Shown one piece after another: positions 23,796-32,053 of a stretch of 32,495 nucleotides of DNA. This DNA comes from JADLBR01 sp020847615 (GTDB taxonomy: Bacteria > Verrucomicrobiota > Verrucomicrobiia > JADLBR01), in contig JAPKHT010000059.1 in assembly GCA_026646655.1 (NCBI GenBank), forward strand, positions 1 to 32,495, in the 5' to 3' direction. Below the pieces are notes generated by a model. It worked only from the letters and a program-made list of their open reading frames with translations, ran no database searches and had not been told where the DNA came from. Positions within the stretch are counted from its first letter, which is position 1; each line of letters begins with the position of its first letter. A program made the translations under genes and the position numbers.

Positions 23796-25400
23796 ATGAA
23801 AACGAGAATGCCACAACGACCCGGCGCGGCCTCGCGCCGCGACTTCCTCGCCGCGATGGTCTCGATCGCGGGCGGGATATCGATCGCCGGGAGGGCGCGC
23901 GCGCAGGCGGCGCCCCGGGCCGAGACCGGCGTCTTGCCCAGGAGCATCCACCCGTACCCCAACGCCGTCGCGTGGGGAGAGGGCACGCTGCGGGTGGCCC
24001 GGCGCGCGTCGCTCGCGGTGGGGGTCGATCTCGGCGCGGGGTTGGTCGAGATGATGAAGGAAACGTGGGGGCGATTCACCCTGGGCGCCGTGGAACTCGC
24101 CGTGACCGGGGACGCGGCGCTCAAGGGTTGCGCGTTTTCGTTGGCGGGGGCCAGGCCGCCGGAGTTGTCACAGGGTGCCGAATACGCCCTGCGGGTGGAT
24201 GCGTCCGGCGTTGCGGCGAGCGCGAGGGACGTGTCGGGGGTCCGGCACGCGTGGTTCACGCTGCTGCAGCTGCTCGATGCCGATGACCTGGCCGATGGCG
24301 GGATCGGCTTTTCGCTGCCGCACGTCGAGATCCAGGATGGGCCGGCGCTGGCGTTTCGCGGGCTGCACCTCTGCGTCTTTCCCGAAACGCAACCACTGAT
24401 GATCGAGAAGGCCATCAGGCTCGCCGCCTTTTTCAAATTCACGCACGTCGTGCTGGAATTCTGGGGCATGCTGCGCCTCGAGGCGTTGAAGGAACTCTCG
24501 TGGCCGCAGGCTTGGAGCAAGGAGGAGGCGGGCCGGCTGGTCGGCATCGCGCGGGGCATGGGGCTTGAGGTGATCCCGATGTCCAACTGCTGGGGCCACG
24601 CCGCCGCGTGCCGGATACGGCATGGCCGGCACGTCGTGCTGGACCAGAACCCGCGGCTCGCGCCGCTCTTTGAGCCGGATGGCTGGACGTGGTGCCTCAC
24701 CAACCCCCGCGCGCAGGCGCTGATTCGCGCCGTCTGTGACGAGCTGATCGATTTCGCCGGGCCGGGGCGGTACTTCCACATCGGCTGCGACGAGGCCTAT
24801 TCGCACGCCACGTGCGACACGTGCCGGAAGACCGACCGCGTAAAGCTATTCGCCGACCACGTCAACGGCTTGGCCGGGCACTTGGAGAAACGCAACCGTC
24901 GCGCCATCATGTGGGGCGATGCCCTGTTGGAACGGGCGAAGTGGCCCGCGGGTTTCGCGGCCAACGGTTCGCCGGATCTGCCAACCCACCTCTCGTTGGA
25001 TGGCCTATCGCGCAAGGTCGTGATCGCCGACTGGCACTACGACGTGACCAAGGGCGACGTGCCCACCCTGGCGCATTTCAGGGAGCGCGGTTTCGAGACA
25101 CTGGCGTGCCCTTGGAATTCGCCGGGCAACATCCGGACGCTGGCCAGGGCCGCCGCCGACAATGGGAGCGCGGGATTGCTGATGACCACGTGGCACCACC
25201 TCGTGCAGAGCATCCCGACCCTGGCGTATGCGGCGAACTGCGCATGGTCGAAAGACCAGGCCGCGCTCGGCATGCGGCAGTGCGACTGGTCGCTGATGCG
25301 CGCGGCGACGGCGGCGATCCTGCGCAAGCTCGTTCCGGCGGGGGGCGCGTTCGAGCGCGCGGGCTGGAACACGTTCGAGATGCCCGCGGAGACGGACTGA
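23796..25400 (+). CDS. GH20 beta-N-acetylhexosaminidase-like protein, Tat-exported
   Basis: The 534-residue product begins with a twin-arginine signal (SRRDFLAAMVSIAGG). It then has a small alpha/beta domain typical of GH20 (about 45-180), and a TIM barrel with FRGLHL at its start and the catalytic pair D332-E333 in HIGCDEAY. GH20 enzymes release beta-linked GlcNAc or GalNAc by using the substrate's own acetamido group, with Asp-Glu as helper and acid. The start at 23796 is preferred over an in-frame ATG at 23664 because AGGAG sits 5 nt ahead and the Tat signal is then N-terminal. It is 31 bp after the radical SAM gene. A CDTC motif follows the active site; its role is unknown. Confidence 0.82.
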   Translation: MKTRMPQRPGAASRRDFLAAMVSIAGGISIAGRARAQAAPRAETGVLPRSIHPYPNAVAWGEGTLRVARRASLAVGVDLGAGLVEMMKETWGRFTLGAVELAVTGDAALKGCAFSLAGARPPELSQGAEYALRVDASGVAASARDVSGVRHAWFTLLQLLDADDLADGGIGFSLPHVEIQDGPALAFRGLHLCVFPETQPLMIEKAIRLAAFFKFTHVVLEFWGMLRLEALKELSWPQAWSKEEAGRLVGIARGMGLEVIPMSNCWGHAAACRIRHGRHVVLDQNPRLAPLFEPDGWTWCLTNPRAQALIRAVCDELIDFAGPGRYFHIGCDEAYSHATCDTCRKTDRVKLFADHVNGLAGHLEKRNRRAIMWGDALLERAKWPAGFAANGSPDLPTHLSLDGLSRKVVIADWHYDVTKGDVPTLAHFRERGFETLACPWNSPGNIRTLARAAADNGSAGLLMTTWHHLVQSIPTLAYAANCAWSKDQAALGMRQCDWSLMRAATAAILRKLVPAGGAFERAGWNTFEMPAETD

Positions 25401-25421
25401 TCGCGACACCAGGGAGAGAGT

Positions 25422-26180
25422 ATGCTTCTGAACAGGATGAGTTGGCCCAATGTGAAGAGAGCGAGAATAGCGCAAAAGGTCGTGGTCTTGCCCCTGGGCT
25501 CATTCGAGCAGCACGGCCCCCACCTGCCGTTCACGACGGATACCGACATCGTCACCGGCATCGCGCGGGCGCTGGAGCGGAAGAGGCCGGGAAAGATCCT
25601 CCTGTTGCCGGCGCTCTGGGTGGGGCATTCGACGCACCATCTGGCGTTTCCTGGAACCCTGAGCGTGCACCAGATGCCGTACATCCAGCTGCTGGTGGAA
25701 TTGTGCGGCTGCGTCGCCGGCATGGGGGCGAAGAAGGTTCTCCTGCTGAATGGCCATGGGGGGAACGACGTGCCCGCTCGCGCCGCGTTGCGCGAACTGA
25801 AAAGCCGATTCCCCATGGTGCGTTTCGTGTTCGCGTCGTACTGGTCGCTGGCGGCGAAGACGATCAAGGGCGTCCGCGAATCGGAACTCGGCGGGGTGGG
25901 GCATGCCTGCGAGATGGAGACCTCGCTCATGCTCCATCTGCACCCGGATCGCGTGAAGATGTCGCTCGCGCGGCGCGACGGGCCGAGGCATGCCGACGCG
26001 TACCGCAGGGTGGACATGCAGCACGCGAGGCCCGCCTATTTCGTGGAGGAGTTCCACGAGATGTCCAAGAGCGGCGTCATCGGCGACCCAAGGCTGGCGG
26101 CGCCCGAAAAGGGAAAGCGATTCTTCGAGGGTATCGTCGCGGAGGTCGGGGTCTTCGTCGAAGCGTTTGCGAAGTGGTGA
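25422..26180 (+). CDS. Creatininase-family amidohydrolase
   Basis: The 252-residue product shows the creatininase/creatinine amidohydrolase pattern: E29, H31 and D40 in GSFEQHGPHLP...TD, NGHGGN with H112, and GHACEMETS with H161 and E164. These residues bind two metal ions in characterised members. Known activities include opening of creatinine and N-acyl or formamide bonds and, in some members, lactams. A ribosome site (GGGAGAG) stands ahead of the start and it follows GH20 by 21 bp. In a GlcNAc-containing glycan locus an amide- or lactone-opening role on a sugar intermediate is possible but not shown. No signal peptide, so it should be cytoplasmic. Confidence 0.85.
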   Translation: MLLNRMSWPNVKRARIAQKVVVLPLGSFEQHGPHLPFTTDTDIVTGIARALERKRPGKILLLPALWVGHSTHHLAFPGTLSVHQMPYIQLLVELCGCVAGMGAKKVLLLNGHGGNDVPARAALRELKSRFPMVRFVFASYWSLAAKTIKGVRESELGGVGHACEMETSLMLHLHPDRVKMSLARRDGPRHADAYRRVDMQHARPAYFVEEFHEMSKSGVIGDPRLAAPEKGKRFFEGIVAEVGVFVEAFAKW

Positions 26181-26208
26181 CGAAATGCCGAAAGAGGTGC
26201 GGCCAGCG

Positions 26209-27141
26209 ATGGGCAGACGACGCGACGAGGCGAAACGCGAGAAAATGCTAAGGAATGCTCTGTTCCTGACGCTGGCCTTTTGCCGATCGGTCCAGATCTG
26301 CCTGGGCGCGGAGATCGCCGGTGTGTCGACCGGGGAAAAGGAACGGCATTTCACCGCCAGGGAGGTGTTCGACTACGGCCAGAACCTGATCTTCCAGGAC
26401 GACTTCGGGTCTGAGCGGTTTGAGAAATGGAATTTTTCAGAAAACGACAATTACCGGATCGCTGAGGTGAACGCCGAGCGGATCAAGATCGTGGGCGCCC
26501 CCGGGCTGGGTGGCGGGCGCAAGGCGGTCCGGTTTGCGGTGAGGCGCGCGCCGAACTCGTTTCGCTCGGAGATATCGCTGCCCAGCGAGAAGGGTTTTCG
26601 CGAGCGGTGGTACGGCGAGCGGATCCTCGTGCCGCAGGACTGGGTGCCTGATCCGAATCGGGGCGCCGACATCGTCATGCAGTGGCATGCCATCCCGGGA
26701 AATTGGAAGGCGACTTATCCCAACCTGGCGATTTCTATCCAGAACACCAACTGGGTCGTCGCGCAAAGCTATGGATCGGCCCAATCGAAGCCGACGCGCA
26801 CCAGGGTGAAACTCGATGACGCGGTGCAGATCGGACGTTGGGTGGCGTGGGTGATTCATGCCAAGTGGTCGCCCGGGGAGGACGGATTGTTGCGAATCTG
26901 GGAGGACGGCAAACGGGTCATCGATCTCAAGGGGCCCAATGTCTATTCGACCATCGGCGTGGAATACACCCCTTACCTCAAGACAGGCATCTACCATCCG
27001 GAATGGCATTTCAATAAAGAAGGTGCGCAGGATGCATTCAACAAGGAGAGCGCGGTCGCCACGAACAAGGTCATTTACGTGACGGATGTCAAAATCGGCG
27101 GGGAGAGCGCCAAGTACGAGGACGTCGCCCCAGGGCCGTGA
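26209..27141 (+). CDS. Heparin-lyase-type polysaccharide lyase, secreted
   Basis: The roughly 310-residue product has a basic N-terminus and hydrophobic stretch ending CLGA (about residue 34), then a jelly-roll lyase domain. The phrases FRSEIS, HAKWSPGEDGLLRIWEDGK and YTPYLKTGIYHPEW match the polysaccharide lyase domain shared by heparinase I (PL13) and glucuronan-lyase-like proteins. Such enzymes cut uronate glycans by beta-elimination, leaving an unsaturated uronate. Starts at 26185, 26209 and 26245 are all in frame; 26209 is preferred for a GAGGTG 9 nt ahead. It follows the creatininase-family gene closely. Its base composition is visibly lower in G+C than its neighbours, as with the sulfatase after it, hinting at separate acquisition. 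Confidence 0.72.
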   Translation: MGRRRDEAKREKMLRNALFLTLAFCRSVQICLGAEIAGVSTGEKERHFTAREVFDYGQNLIFQDDFGSERFEKWNFSENDNYRIAEVNAERIKIVGAPGLGGGRKAVRFAVRRAPNSFRSEISLPSEKGFRERWYGERILVPQDWVPDPNRGADIVMQWHAIPGNWKATYPNLAISIQNTNWVVAQSYGSAQSKPTRTRVKLDDAVQIGRWVAWVIHAKWSPGEDGLLRIWEDGKRVIDLKGPNVYSTIGVEYTPYLKTGIYHPEWHFNKEGAQDAFNKESAVATNKVIYVTDVKIGGESAKYEDVAPGP

Positions 27142-27161
27142 TCCGTCTTGAAAACCCAATC

Positions 27162-28589
27162 ATGAAGATCCCGGCAAGATACGCAATTCCCATTCTGCTG
27201 ATTGGCGCGGGTATCCATGCGGCGTCCGCCGCCCCCGGATCTAACGTGCTATTGGTCGTGGTGGATGACTTGAACGCCGAACTAAGTTGCTACGGTAACC
27301 CCGTAGTCAAATCCCCAAACATTGACCAGCTCGCGGCACGGGGAGTGCGATTCGACCGCGCCTATTGTCAGTATCCGCTATGCAATCCAAGCCGTATTTC
27401 TTTCCTAAGCGGCCTGAGGCCTGAGACCACGGGGGTTTACGTGCTTGGAACCAGCCCGCGCCAGGCGATGCCGGATGCGATCATGCTCCCACAACTATTC
27501 AGGAAAAACGGTTATTTCAGCGCAGGGGCCGGCAAGGTCTACCACAGCATCAAGACCAGCGACCGCGAATCTTGGGATTTCTATCAGGACGGAGAAGGCG
27601 ACGATGAGCAGGAGAAAGCAGCTATCAGGGCGCGCTACAGCGGAGGCGATGGAAGCCCCCGGTCGCACGTGCTGGACGGGGACGGCGCGAAGACGAGGGA
27701 TGGTATCAACGCGCGCAAGATCGCCGCATTGTTGGACGAGCGCGCGAAATCCGGGGAGCCGTTTTTCCTCGCGATAGGCTTCCACAAACCACACCTGCCA
27801 TGGACGGCGCCCAGGCGCTTCTTTGATATGTATCCCAAGGGCAGTGTCCCAGAACCGGAATCGCCCACCATGCGCAATGTCCCGAGCGTGGCGCTCCAGA
27901 CTGAACTGGCCGGGTTTGCGCAACCGGAATCGCGCACGGGCGCCATCGCCGGATATTACGCATGCATATCTTTCATGGATGACAACCTCGGACTCGTCCT
28001 AGACAGGCTGGACAGTCACAAGCTCTGGGAGAGAACCGTGGTCGTTCTGGTGGGAGACAATGGTTTTCACCTGGGGGATCACGGCGGATTGTGGGCGAAA
28101 CACACGGTGTTCGAGAATGCGACCCGGGTGCCGTTGATTATTGCGGGCGCCGGGGTGCCGCGAGGCAAGGTCATGCCACAGCCGGTCGAATTGTTGGACC
28201 TATACCCGACGCTCGCCGAGCTCTGTGGCTTGCCCGCGCCATCCGGGCTGGAGGGAAAGAGCCTGGTGCCGCTGATGGATTCGGGTGGCGGCCTGACGCC
28301 GTCGCGCGCATTCAGCATGGTCTATCACTACGACCTCACGTCCGGGACCGATATTCTCGGGCGCTCCGTCAAGACGGGCGCTTTCCGATACACCGAATGG
28401 GCCAATGGCCACCATGATCGCGAACTCTACCTGATGAACCAGGAACCGGATGAATGCGACAACAGGGCCGAAGACCCCGACGCGATAGAAGAACGGACTC
28501 AGGGAGAACGATGGCTTCGCGAGCTGAAAGTGCCCAAGCCGGGACCAGCAAACCGTCCCCGCGGCTTGCTTAAGGAGAAGAAACGGTAA
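27162..28589 (+). CDS. Type I sulfatase, iduronate-2-sulfatase-like, secreted
   Basis: The 475-residue product has a signal peptide (MKIPARYAIPILLIGAG, ending ASA), metal ligands D35-D36, and the formylglycine motif C74-N-P-S-R78. PLCNPSRISFLSGLRP, GFHKPHLPW and GDNGFHLGDHG with WAKHTVFENATRVP are typical of the iduronate-2-sulfatase branch (S1_7-like), which removes 2-O-sulfate from uronic acids in heparan or dermatan sulfate. The cysteine must be converted to formylglycine by FGE or an anSME; no maturase is complete in this window. An in-frame GTG at 27138, overlapping the previous stop, is an alternative start. Codon use is less G+C-rich at third positions than its neighbours. Confidence 0.85.
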   Translation: MKIPARYAIPILLIGAGIHAASAAPGSNVLLVVVDDLNAELSCYGNPVVKSPNIDQLAARGVRFDRAYCQYPLCNPSRISFLSGLRPETTGVYVLGTSPRQAMPDAIMLPQLFRKNGYFSAGAGKVYHSIKTSDRESWDFYQDGEGDDEQEKAAIRARYSGGDGSPRSHVLDGDGAKTRDGINARKIAALLDERAKSGEPFFLAIGFHKPHLPWTAPRRFFDMYPKGSVPEPESPTMRNVPSVALQTELAGFAQPESRTGAIAGYYACISFMDDNLGLVLDRLDSHKLWERTVVVLVGDNGFHLGDHGGLWAKHTVFENATRVPLIIAGAGVPRGKVMPQPVELLDLYPTLAELCGLPAPSGLEGKSLVPLMDSGGGLTPSRAFSMVYHYDLTSGTDILGRSVKTGAFRYTEWANGHHDRELYLMNQEPDECDNRAEDPDAIEERTQGERWLRELKVPKPGPANRPRGLLKEKKR

Positions 28590-28684
28590 AAGCCATGACG
28601 AAGAAGAAGGTCCGGCTTCGCCCGATGGCGTGATTGCGCCTTTCCGATGAGCGGCCCAACGACCCAAATCGAAACTGACAACTT

Positions 28685-29875
28685 ATGAAGATCACTGACC
28701 TGAAAGCGCGCTGCGTGGCGATCCCGCTGGATTGCCAGTTGCGCCATAACACGGGCGTCCATCCCGGGTATTTCCTGCGGACGGTGCTTGAGCTGATCAC
28801 CGACGAGGGCGTCGTGGGACTCGGCGAGGTCGGGGGGGGCGACCAGCGGGGCGCGCTCATGAGGCTCAAGCCGCGCATCGTGGGGCTGGATCCCTTCCAT
28901 CTCGAGGCGATCAAGCTGAAGGTGCTGCGCAGCATCTATTATATATCCAACGCCCGGCTCTACGGTGCCATCGAGATCGCCTGCCTCGACATCCAGGGAA
29001 AGGTGCTCGGGCGCCCGATGAGCGACCTGCTCGGGGGGCCGGTCCGGGACCGGGTGGCGATGATGGGCGAGCTGAGCTGGCGGTACGACCGGCCCGGCGG
29101 CGGCGATGACGCGCGCGCCGAAGACCTTGTCGCCCAGGCCGAGGAATTGCACGAGACGCTGGGCGTCCGAACCTTCAAGATGAAGGGCGGCGTCGTCGAT
29201 CCCGACGAGGAGGTGCGGGTGATGGAGCTGTGCCGGGAGCGATTCGGGCCGGGTTTCAATCTGCGCGTGGACGCCAATGGCGTGTGGTCGGTGGCGACGG
29301 CGGTGCGCATCGGGCGGCGGCTGGAACCGCTGGGGCTGGAGTACTTCGAGGATCCCGCCTGGGGCATCGAGGGGCTCGTGGCCGTGAGGCGCCAGGTGAG
29401 GATACCCATCGCGACCAACATGTACCCGGCGAAGTTCGACGATCTCGGCCCCGCGATACGGCTTGGTGCGGCCGATGTCGTGCTGACCGACCTGCATTAC
29501 TGGGAGGGCCCGCGAGGGGTGAAGGATCTCTGCGCCGTGCTGCGGACCTTCAACCTGGGCGTCGGGATGCACAGCGGCGCGGAGTTCGGCGTCGAGATGG
29601 CGGCGATGCTCCACACCGCCTGCGCGATCCCGGAGATGCATTTTGCCGGCGACGCGGTGTACAACCACCTGACCGACGACATCATCGCCGGTGGCAAGAT
29701 GCGCTACGAGGGCGGCTGCCTGCGCGTGCCGACCGGACCCGGGCTGGGCGTCGAGTTGGACGAGGACAAGATGGCGAAGTACGAGCGGTTCTATGCCGAG
29801 AAGGGCGACTACTACGCGCGATTCCACGAGGATCCGCGCCGGCCCGGGTGGTTTCCGGTCGTGGGGGGAATATGA
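28685..29875 (+). CDS. Enolase-superfamily sugar-acid dehydratase, glucarate-dehydratase-like (paralog 2)
   Basis: The 396-residue product aligns without gaps to the 17595 paralog and keeps all catalytic residues: K165-M-K167, D196 (DANG), E222, N245, D269 and H296. Most of the sequence is identical between the two. Differences cluster where substrate loops may lie: GELSWRYD here against AYLFWRYD, and GDAVYNHL against GDAHYHFL. It probably dehydrates a related acid sugar. It lies 95 bp after the sulfatase with no strong ribosome site, so it may start its own transcript, and it overlaps the MFS gene by 4 nt (ATGA). Confidence 0.85.
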   Translation: MKITDLKARCVAIPLDCQLRHNTGVHPGYFLRTVLELITDEGVVGLGEVGGGDQRGALMRLKPRIVGLDPFHLEAIKLKVLRSIYYISNARLYGAIEIACLDIQGKVLGRPMSDLLGGPVRDRVAMMGELSWRYDRPGGGDDARAEDLVAQAEELHETLGVRTFKMKGGVVDPDEEVRVMELCRERFGPGFNLRVDANGVWSVATAVRIGRRLEPLGLEYFEDPAWGIEGLVAVRRQVRIPIATNMYPAKFDDLGPAIRLGAADVVLTDLHYWEGPRGVKDLCAVLRTFNLGVGMHSGAEFGVEMAAMLHTACAIPEMHFAGDAVYNHLTDDIIAGGKMRYEGGCLRVPTGPGLGVELDEDKMAKYERFYAEKGDYYARFHEDPRRPGWFPVVGGI

Positions 29876-31119
29876 GCGCGCCCAGATCCTACAAATGGGA
29901 ACTGCTCACCATCCTGTGGGTGGCGTATTTCCTGAACCAGGGAGACCGCCAGATCTACAACGCGGTGCTTCCGCTGATCAAGGCCGACCTGGGCCTCAGC
30001 GACGTCCAGCTCGGGATGGTGGCGACCGCCTTCACGCTGCTCTACGGCGTGTTCGTCCCGCTCGCGGGCTGCCTCGGGGATTTCGTCACCAAGAAGTGGA
30101 TCGTCTGCCTGAGCCTGCTGGTGTTCAGCGCCGGGACCCTCTGCACCGGGTTCAGCACGGGCATCGTGCTGCTGATCCTTTTCCGGAGCGTGGCGACCGG
30201 GGTCGGCGAGGCGTTCTACTACCCCGCCGCGAATTCTCTGATCGGGCAGTATCACCACAAGACCCGGGCGCAGGCGATGGCCGTGCACCAGAGTTCCCTG
30301 TACGTGGGCATCGTGGCGAGCAGCTGGCTCGCGGGGTGGGTCGGCGAGAGCCATGGCTGGCGCGCCACGTTCTATACGTTCGGCTCCTTCGGGCTGCTGA
30401 TGGCCGCGGTCGTCGCGATGCGGCTGCGCAACGAGCATCTGGACGCGGCCCCGGTCGAGGCGCGGGGCCAGGCCGACGCGGCCCCGGTGCGCCTCGGCGA
30501 AGTGCTCCGCAGAGTGCTCCGCACGCCCACCCTCTATTTCCTGAGCCTGGCGTTCGGCGGGATGGTGTTCGCGGGCGTCGGATACATGACGTGGATGCCG
30601 ACGTTCCTCTACGAGAAATTTCATCTCTCGGTGAAAGACGCCGCCCTGAACTCGATGCTGTACCACTACGTCTTCGCCTTCATCGGCGTGATGGTGGGGG
30701 GCCGCGTCTCGGATCGGCTCGCGGCCCGCAGGCCGGCGATCAGGATGGAGATGGAATACCTGGGCCTGCTGCTCGGCGCGCCGTTCATCTGGCTGATGGG
30801 GACGGCCGGAGACCTCGCGATGGTCTACGTCGCCCTGGCGGGCTTCGGGTTCTTCCGCGGCATATACGACTCGAACCTGTTCGCGGCCCTGTTCGACGTG
30901 ATCCCGCCGAGGTACCGCTCTTCGGCCACCGGCCTGATGCTGTGCTGCGCGTTCACGGTGGGCGCGACCTCGCCCGTCCTGCTCGGCTACGTCAAACAGT
31001 ACATCAGCCTGGGCGCCGGCCTGGCCTCGCTGGCTTTTGTCTATCTGGCGGGGGCGGCCTTGGTCTTCGCCGCCACGAAGACGTGTTTCCCGAGGGACTT
31101 CGTGCGCGACGACGCGTGA
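29872..31119 (+). CDS. MFS transporter, hexuronate/anion-symporter-like
   Basis: The 415-residue product has about twelve membrane segments in two halves and the family motif after the second segment (GCLGDFVTKKW). WVAYFLNQGDRQIYNAVLP at the first segment resembles the anion:cation symporter branch (ExuT, GudP, LgoT), where an aromatic and arginine take part in acid-sugar binding; here the DRQ with R26 is in that place. Import of a uronate, aldarate or unsaturated disaccharide fits the neighbouring dehydratase, with which it is translationally coupled. The substrate is inferred from family and context. The start at 29872 replaces an in-frame ATG at 29230 that lies within the dehydratase-like gene. 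Confidence 0.85.
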   Translation: MSAPRSYKWELLTILWVAYFLNQGDRQIYNAVLPLIKADLGLSDVQLGMVATAFTLLYGVFVPLAGCLGDFVTKKWIVCLSLLVFSAGTLCTGFSTGIVLLILFRSVATGVGEAFYYPAANSLIGQYHHKTRAQAMAVHQSSLYVGIVASSWLAGWVGESHGWRATFYTFGSFGLLMAAVVAMRLRNEHLDAAPVEARGQADAAPVRLGEVLRRVLRTPTLYFLSLAFGGMVFAGVGYMTWMPTFLYEKFHLSVKDAALNSMLYHYVFAFIGVMVGGRVSDRLAARRPAIRMEMEYLGLLLGAPFIWLMGTAGDLAMVYVALAGFGFFRGIYDSNLFAALFDVIPPRYRSSATGLMLCCAFTVGATSPVLLGYVKQYISLGAGLASLAFVYLAGAALVFAATKTCFPRDFVRDDA

Positions 31120-31122
31120 TAC

Positions 31123-31140
31123 TAGTTCACTATTGAACTA
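31123..31140. promoter_or_regulatory. Candidate operator, TAGTTCA palindrome
   Basis: TAGTTCA-CTAT-TGAACTA is an 18-bp perfect palindrome, 3 bp after the MFS stop codon and about 130 bp upstream of the second SDR. It shares TTCA-N4-TGAA with the palindrome in front of the IclR gene at 16703. The surrounding A+T-rich stretch (31120-31160) stands out and could hold a promoter. The remainder of the 150-bp gap holds no gene I can support. Confidence 0.5.
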
Positions 31141-31269
31141 TGAGAATTCTTGAAAGAATTGACTCCGGCGGCGCGGGGGACATCCTCTGGGCCATGGGCG
31201 GTGTGTGTGGCGAGGCGTGCGGGCGCGGGCGGGCGCCCGCCATTCCCCGGGCGGGGGGGCGTTGAGCGT

Positions 31270-32040
31270 ATGGGCGCGCGGGAATTTTTCGACCTCGGTG
31301 GCCGCGGGGCGCTGGTGACGGGCTCGTCGCGCGGCATCGGTCGGGCGATCGCTCTGGGGCTGGCGGAGTGCGGGGCGGCGGTGGCCGTGCACGGGACGAG
31401 GCCGGGCGGGGCGCTCGATGCCGCGCTCGCGGAGGTTCGCGCGCATTCGCCGCGGGGCGTTGCGGTGACCGGGGACCTGGGGGAGATCGGGGTTCCGGCG
31501 CGCGTCGTGGCGGATGCGATCGGGGGGCTGGGGCGGTTGGACATCCTGGTGCTGAATGCATCGGCGCAGATCCGCAGGCCGTGGGACGGGGTGCCGCGAG
31601 AGGAGTCGGAGCTGCAGATGCGGGTGAATTTCCACGCGGGGCTTGAGATGATCCAGGCCGCGGTGCCCGGCATGCGCGCGGGGAAATGGGGCCGGATCCT
31701 GACCGTGGGCAGCGTGCAGCAGCGGCGCCCGCATCCCGACATGGTCGTCTATGCGGCGAGCAAGGCGGCGCAGGAGAACATGGTGCGCAACCTCGCCAAG
31801 CAGCTCGGCCCGGAGGGGATCACCGTGAATAACCTCGCGCCCGGTGTCATCCTGACGGACAGGAACACCGGCGCGCTGGCCGATGGGGCGTATGCCGCGC
31901 GGGTGCGCGAGCTGATCCCGTTGCGGGCGTTTGGCGAGGCTGGGGATTGCGCGGGCGCGGCGCTGCTGCTGTGCTCGGACGCGGGCCGGTACATCACCGG
32001 CGTGGACCTGTTCGTGGATGGCGGCATGGGGCTGCCGTGA
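31270..32040 (+). CDS. SDR-family oxidoreductase (2)
   Basis: The 256-residue product is a classical short-chain dehydrogenase: TGSSRGIG at 17-24, LNAS at 95-98 (in place of NNAG), catalytic S148, and Y161-x3-K165, with VDGGMGLP at the end. Its length and motif positions coincide with the SDR at 18883, though the sequences differ a good deal. It follows the second dehydratase-like gene and the MFS gene, mirroring the dehydratase-SDR order at 17595. An in-frame TTG at 31150 would add 40 residues that do not look like SDR sequence, so 31270 is chosen. Substrate unknown; an acid sugar or its keto-derivative is likely. Confidence 0.88.
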   Translation: MGAREFFDLGGRGALVTGSSRGIGRAIALGLAECGAAVAVHGTRPGGALDAALAEVRAHSPRGVAVTGDLGEIGVPARVVADAIGGLGRLDILVLNASAQIRRPWDGVPREESELQMRVNFHAGLEMIQAAVPGMRAGKWGRILTVGSVQQRRPHPDMVVYAASKAAQENMVRNLAKQLGPEGITVNNLAPGVILTDRNTGALADGAYAARVRELIPLRAFGEAGDCAGAALLLCSDAGRYITGVDLFVDGGMGLP

Positions 32041-32053
32041 CGGCGTTCTGACG

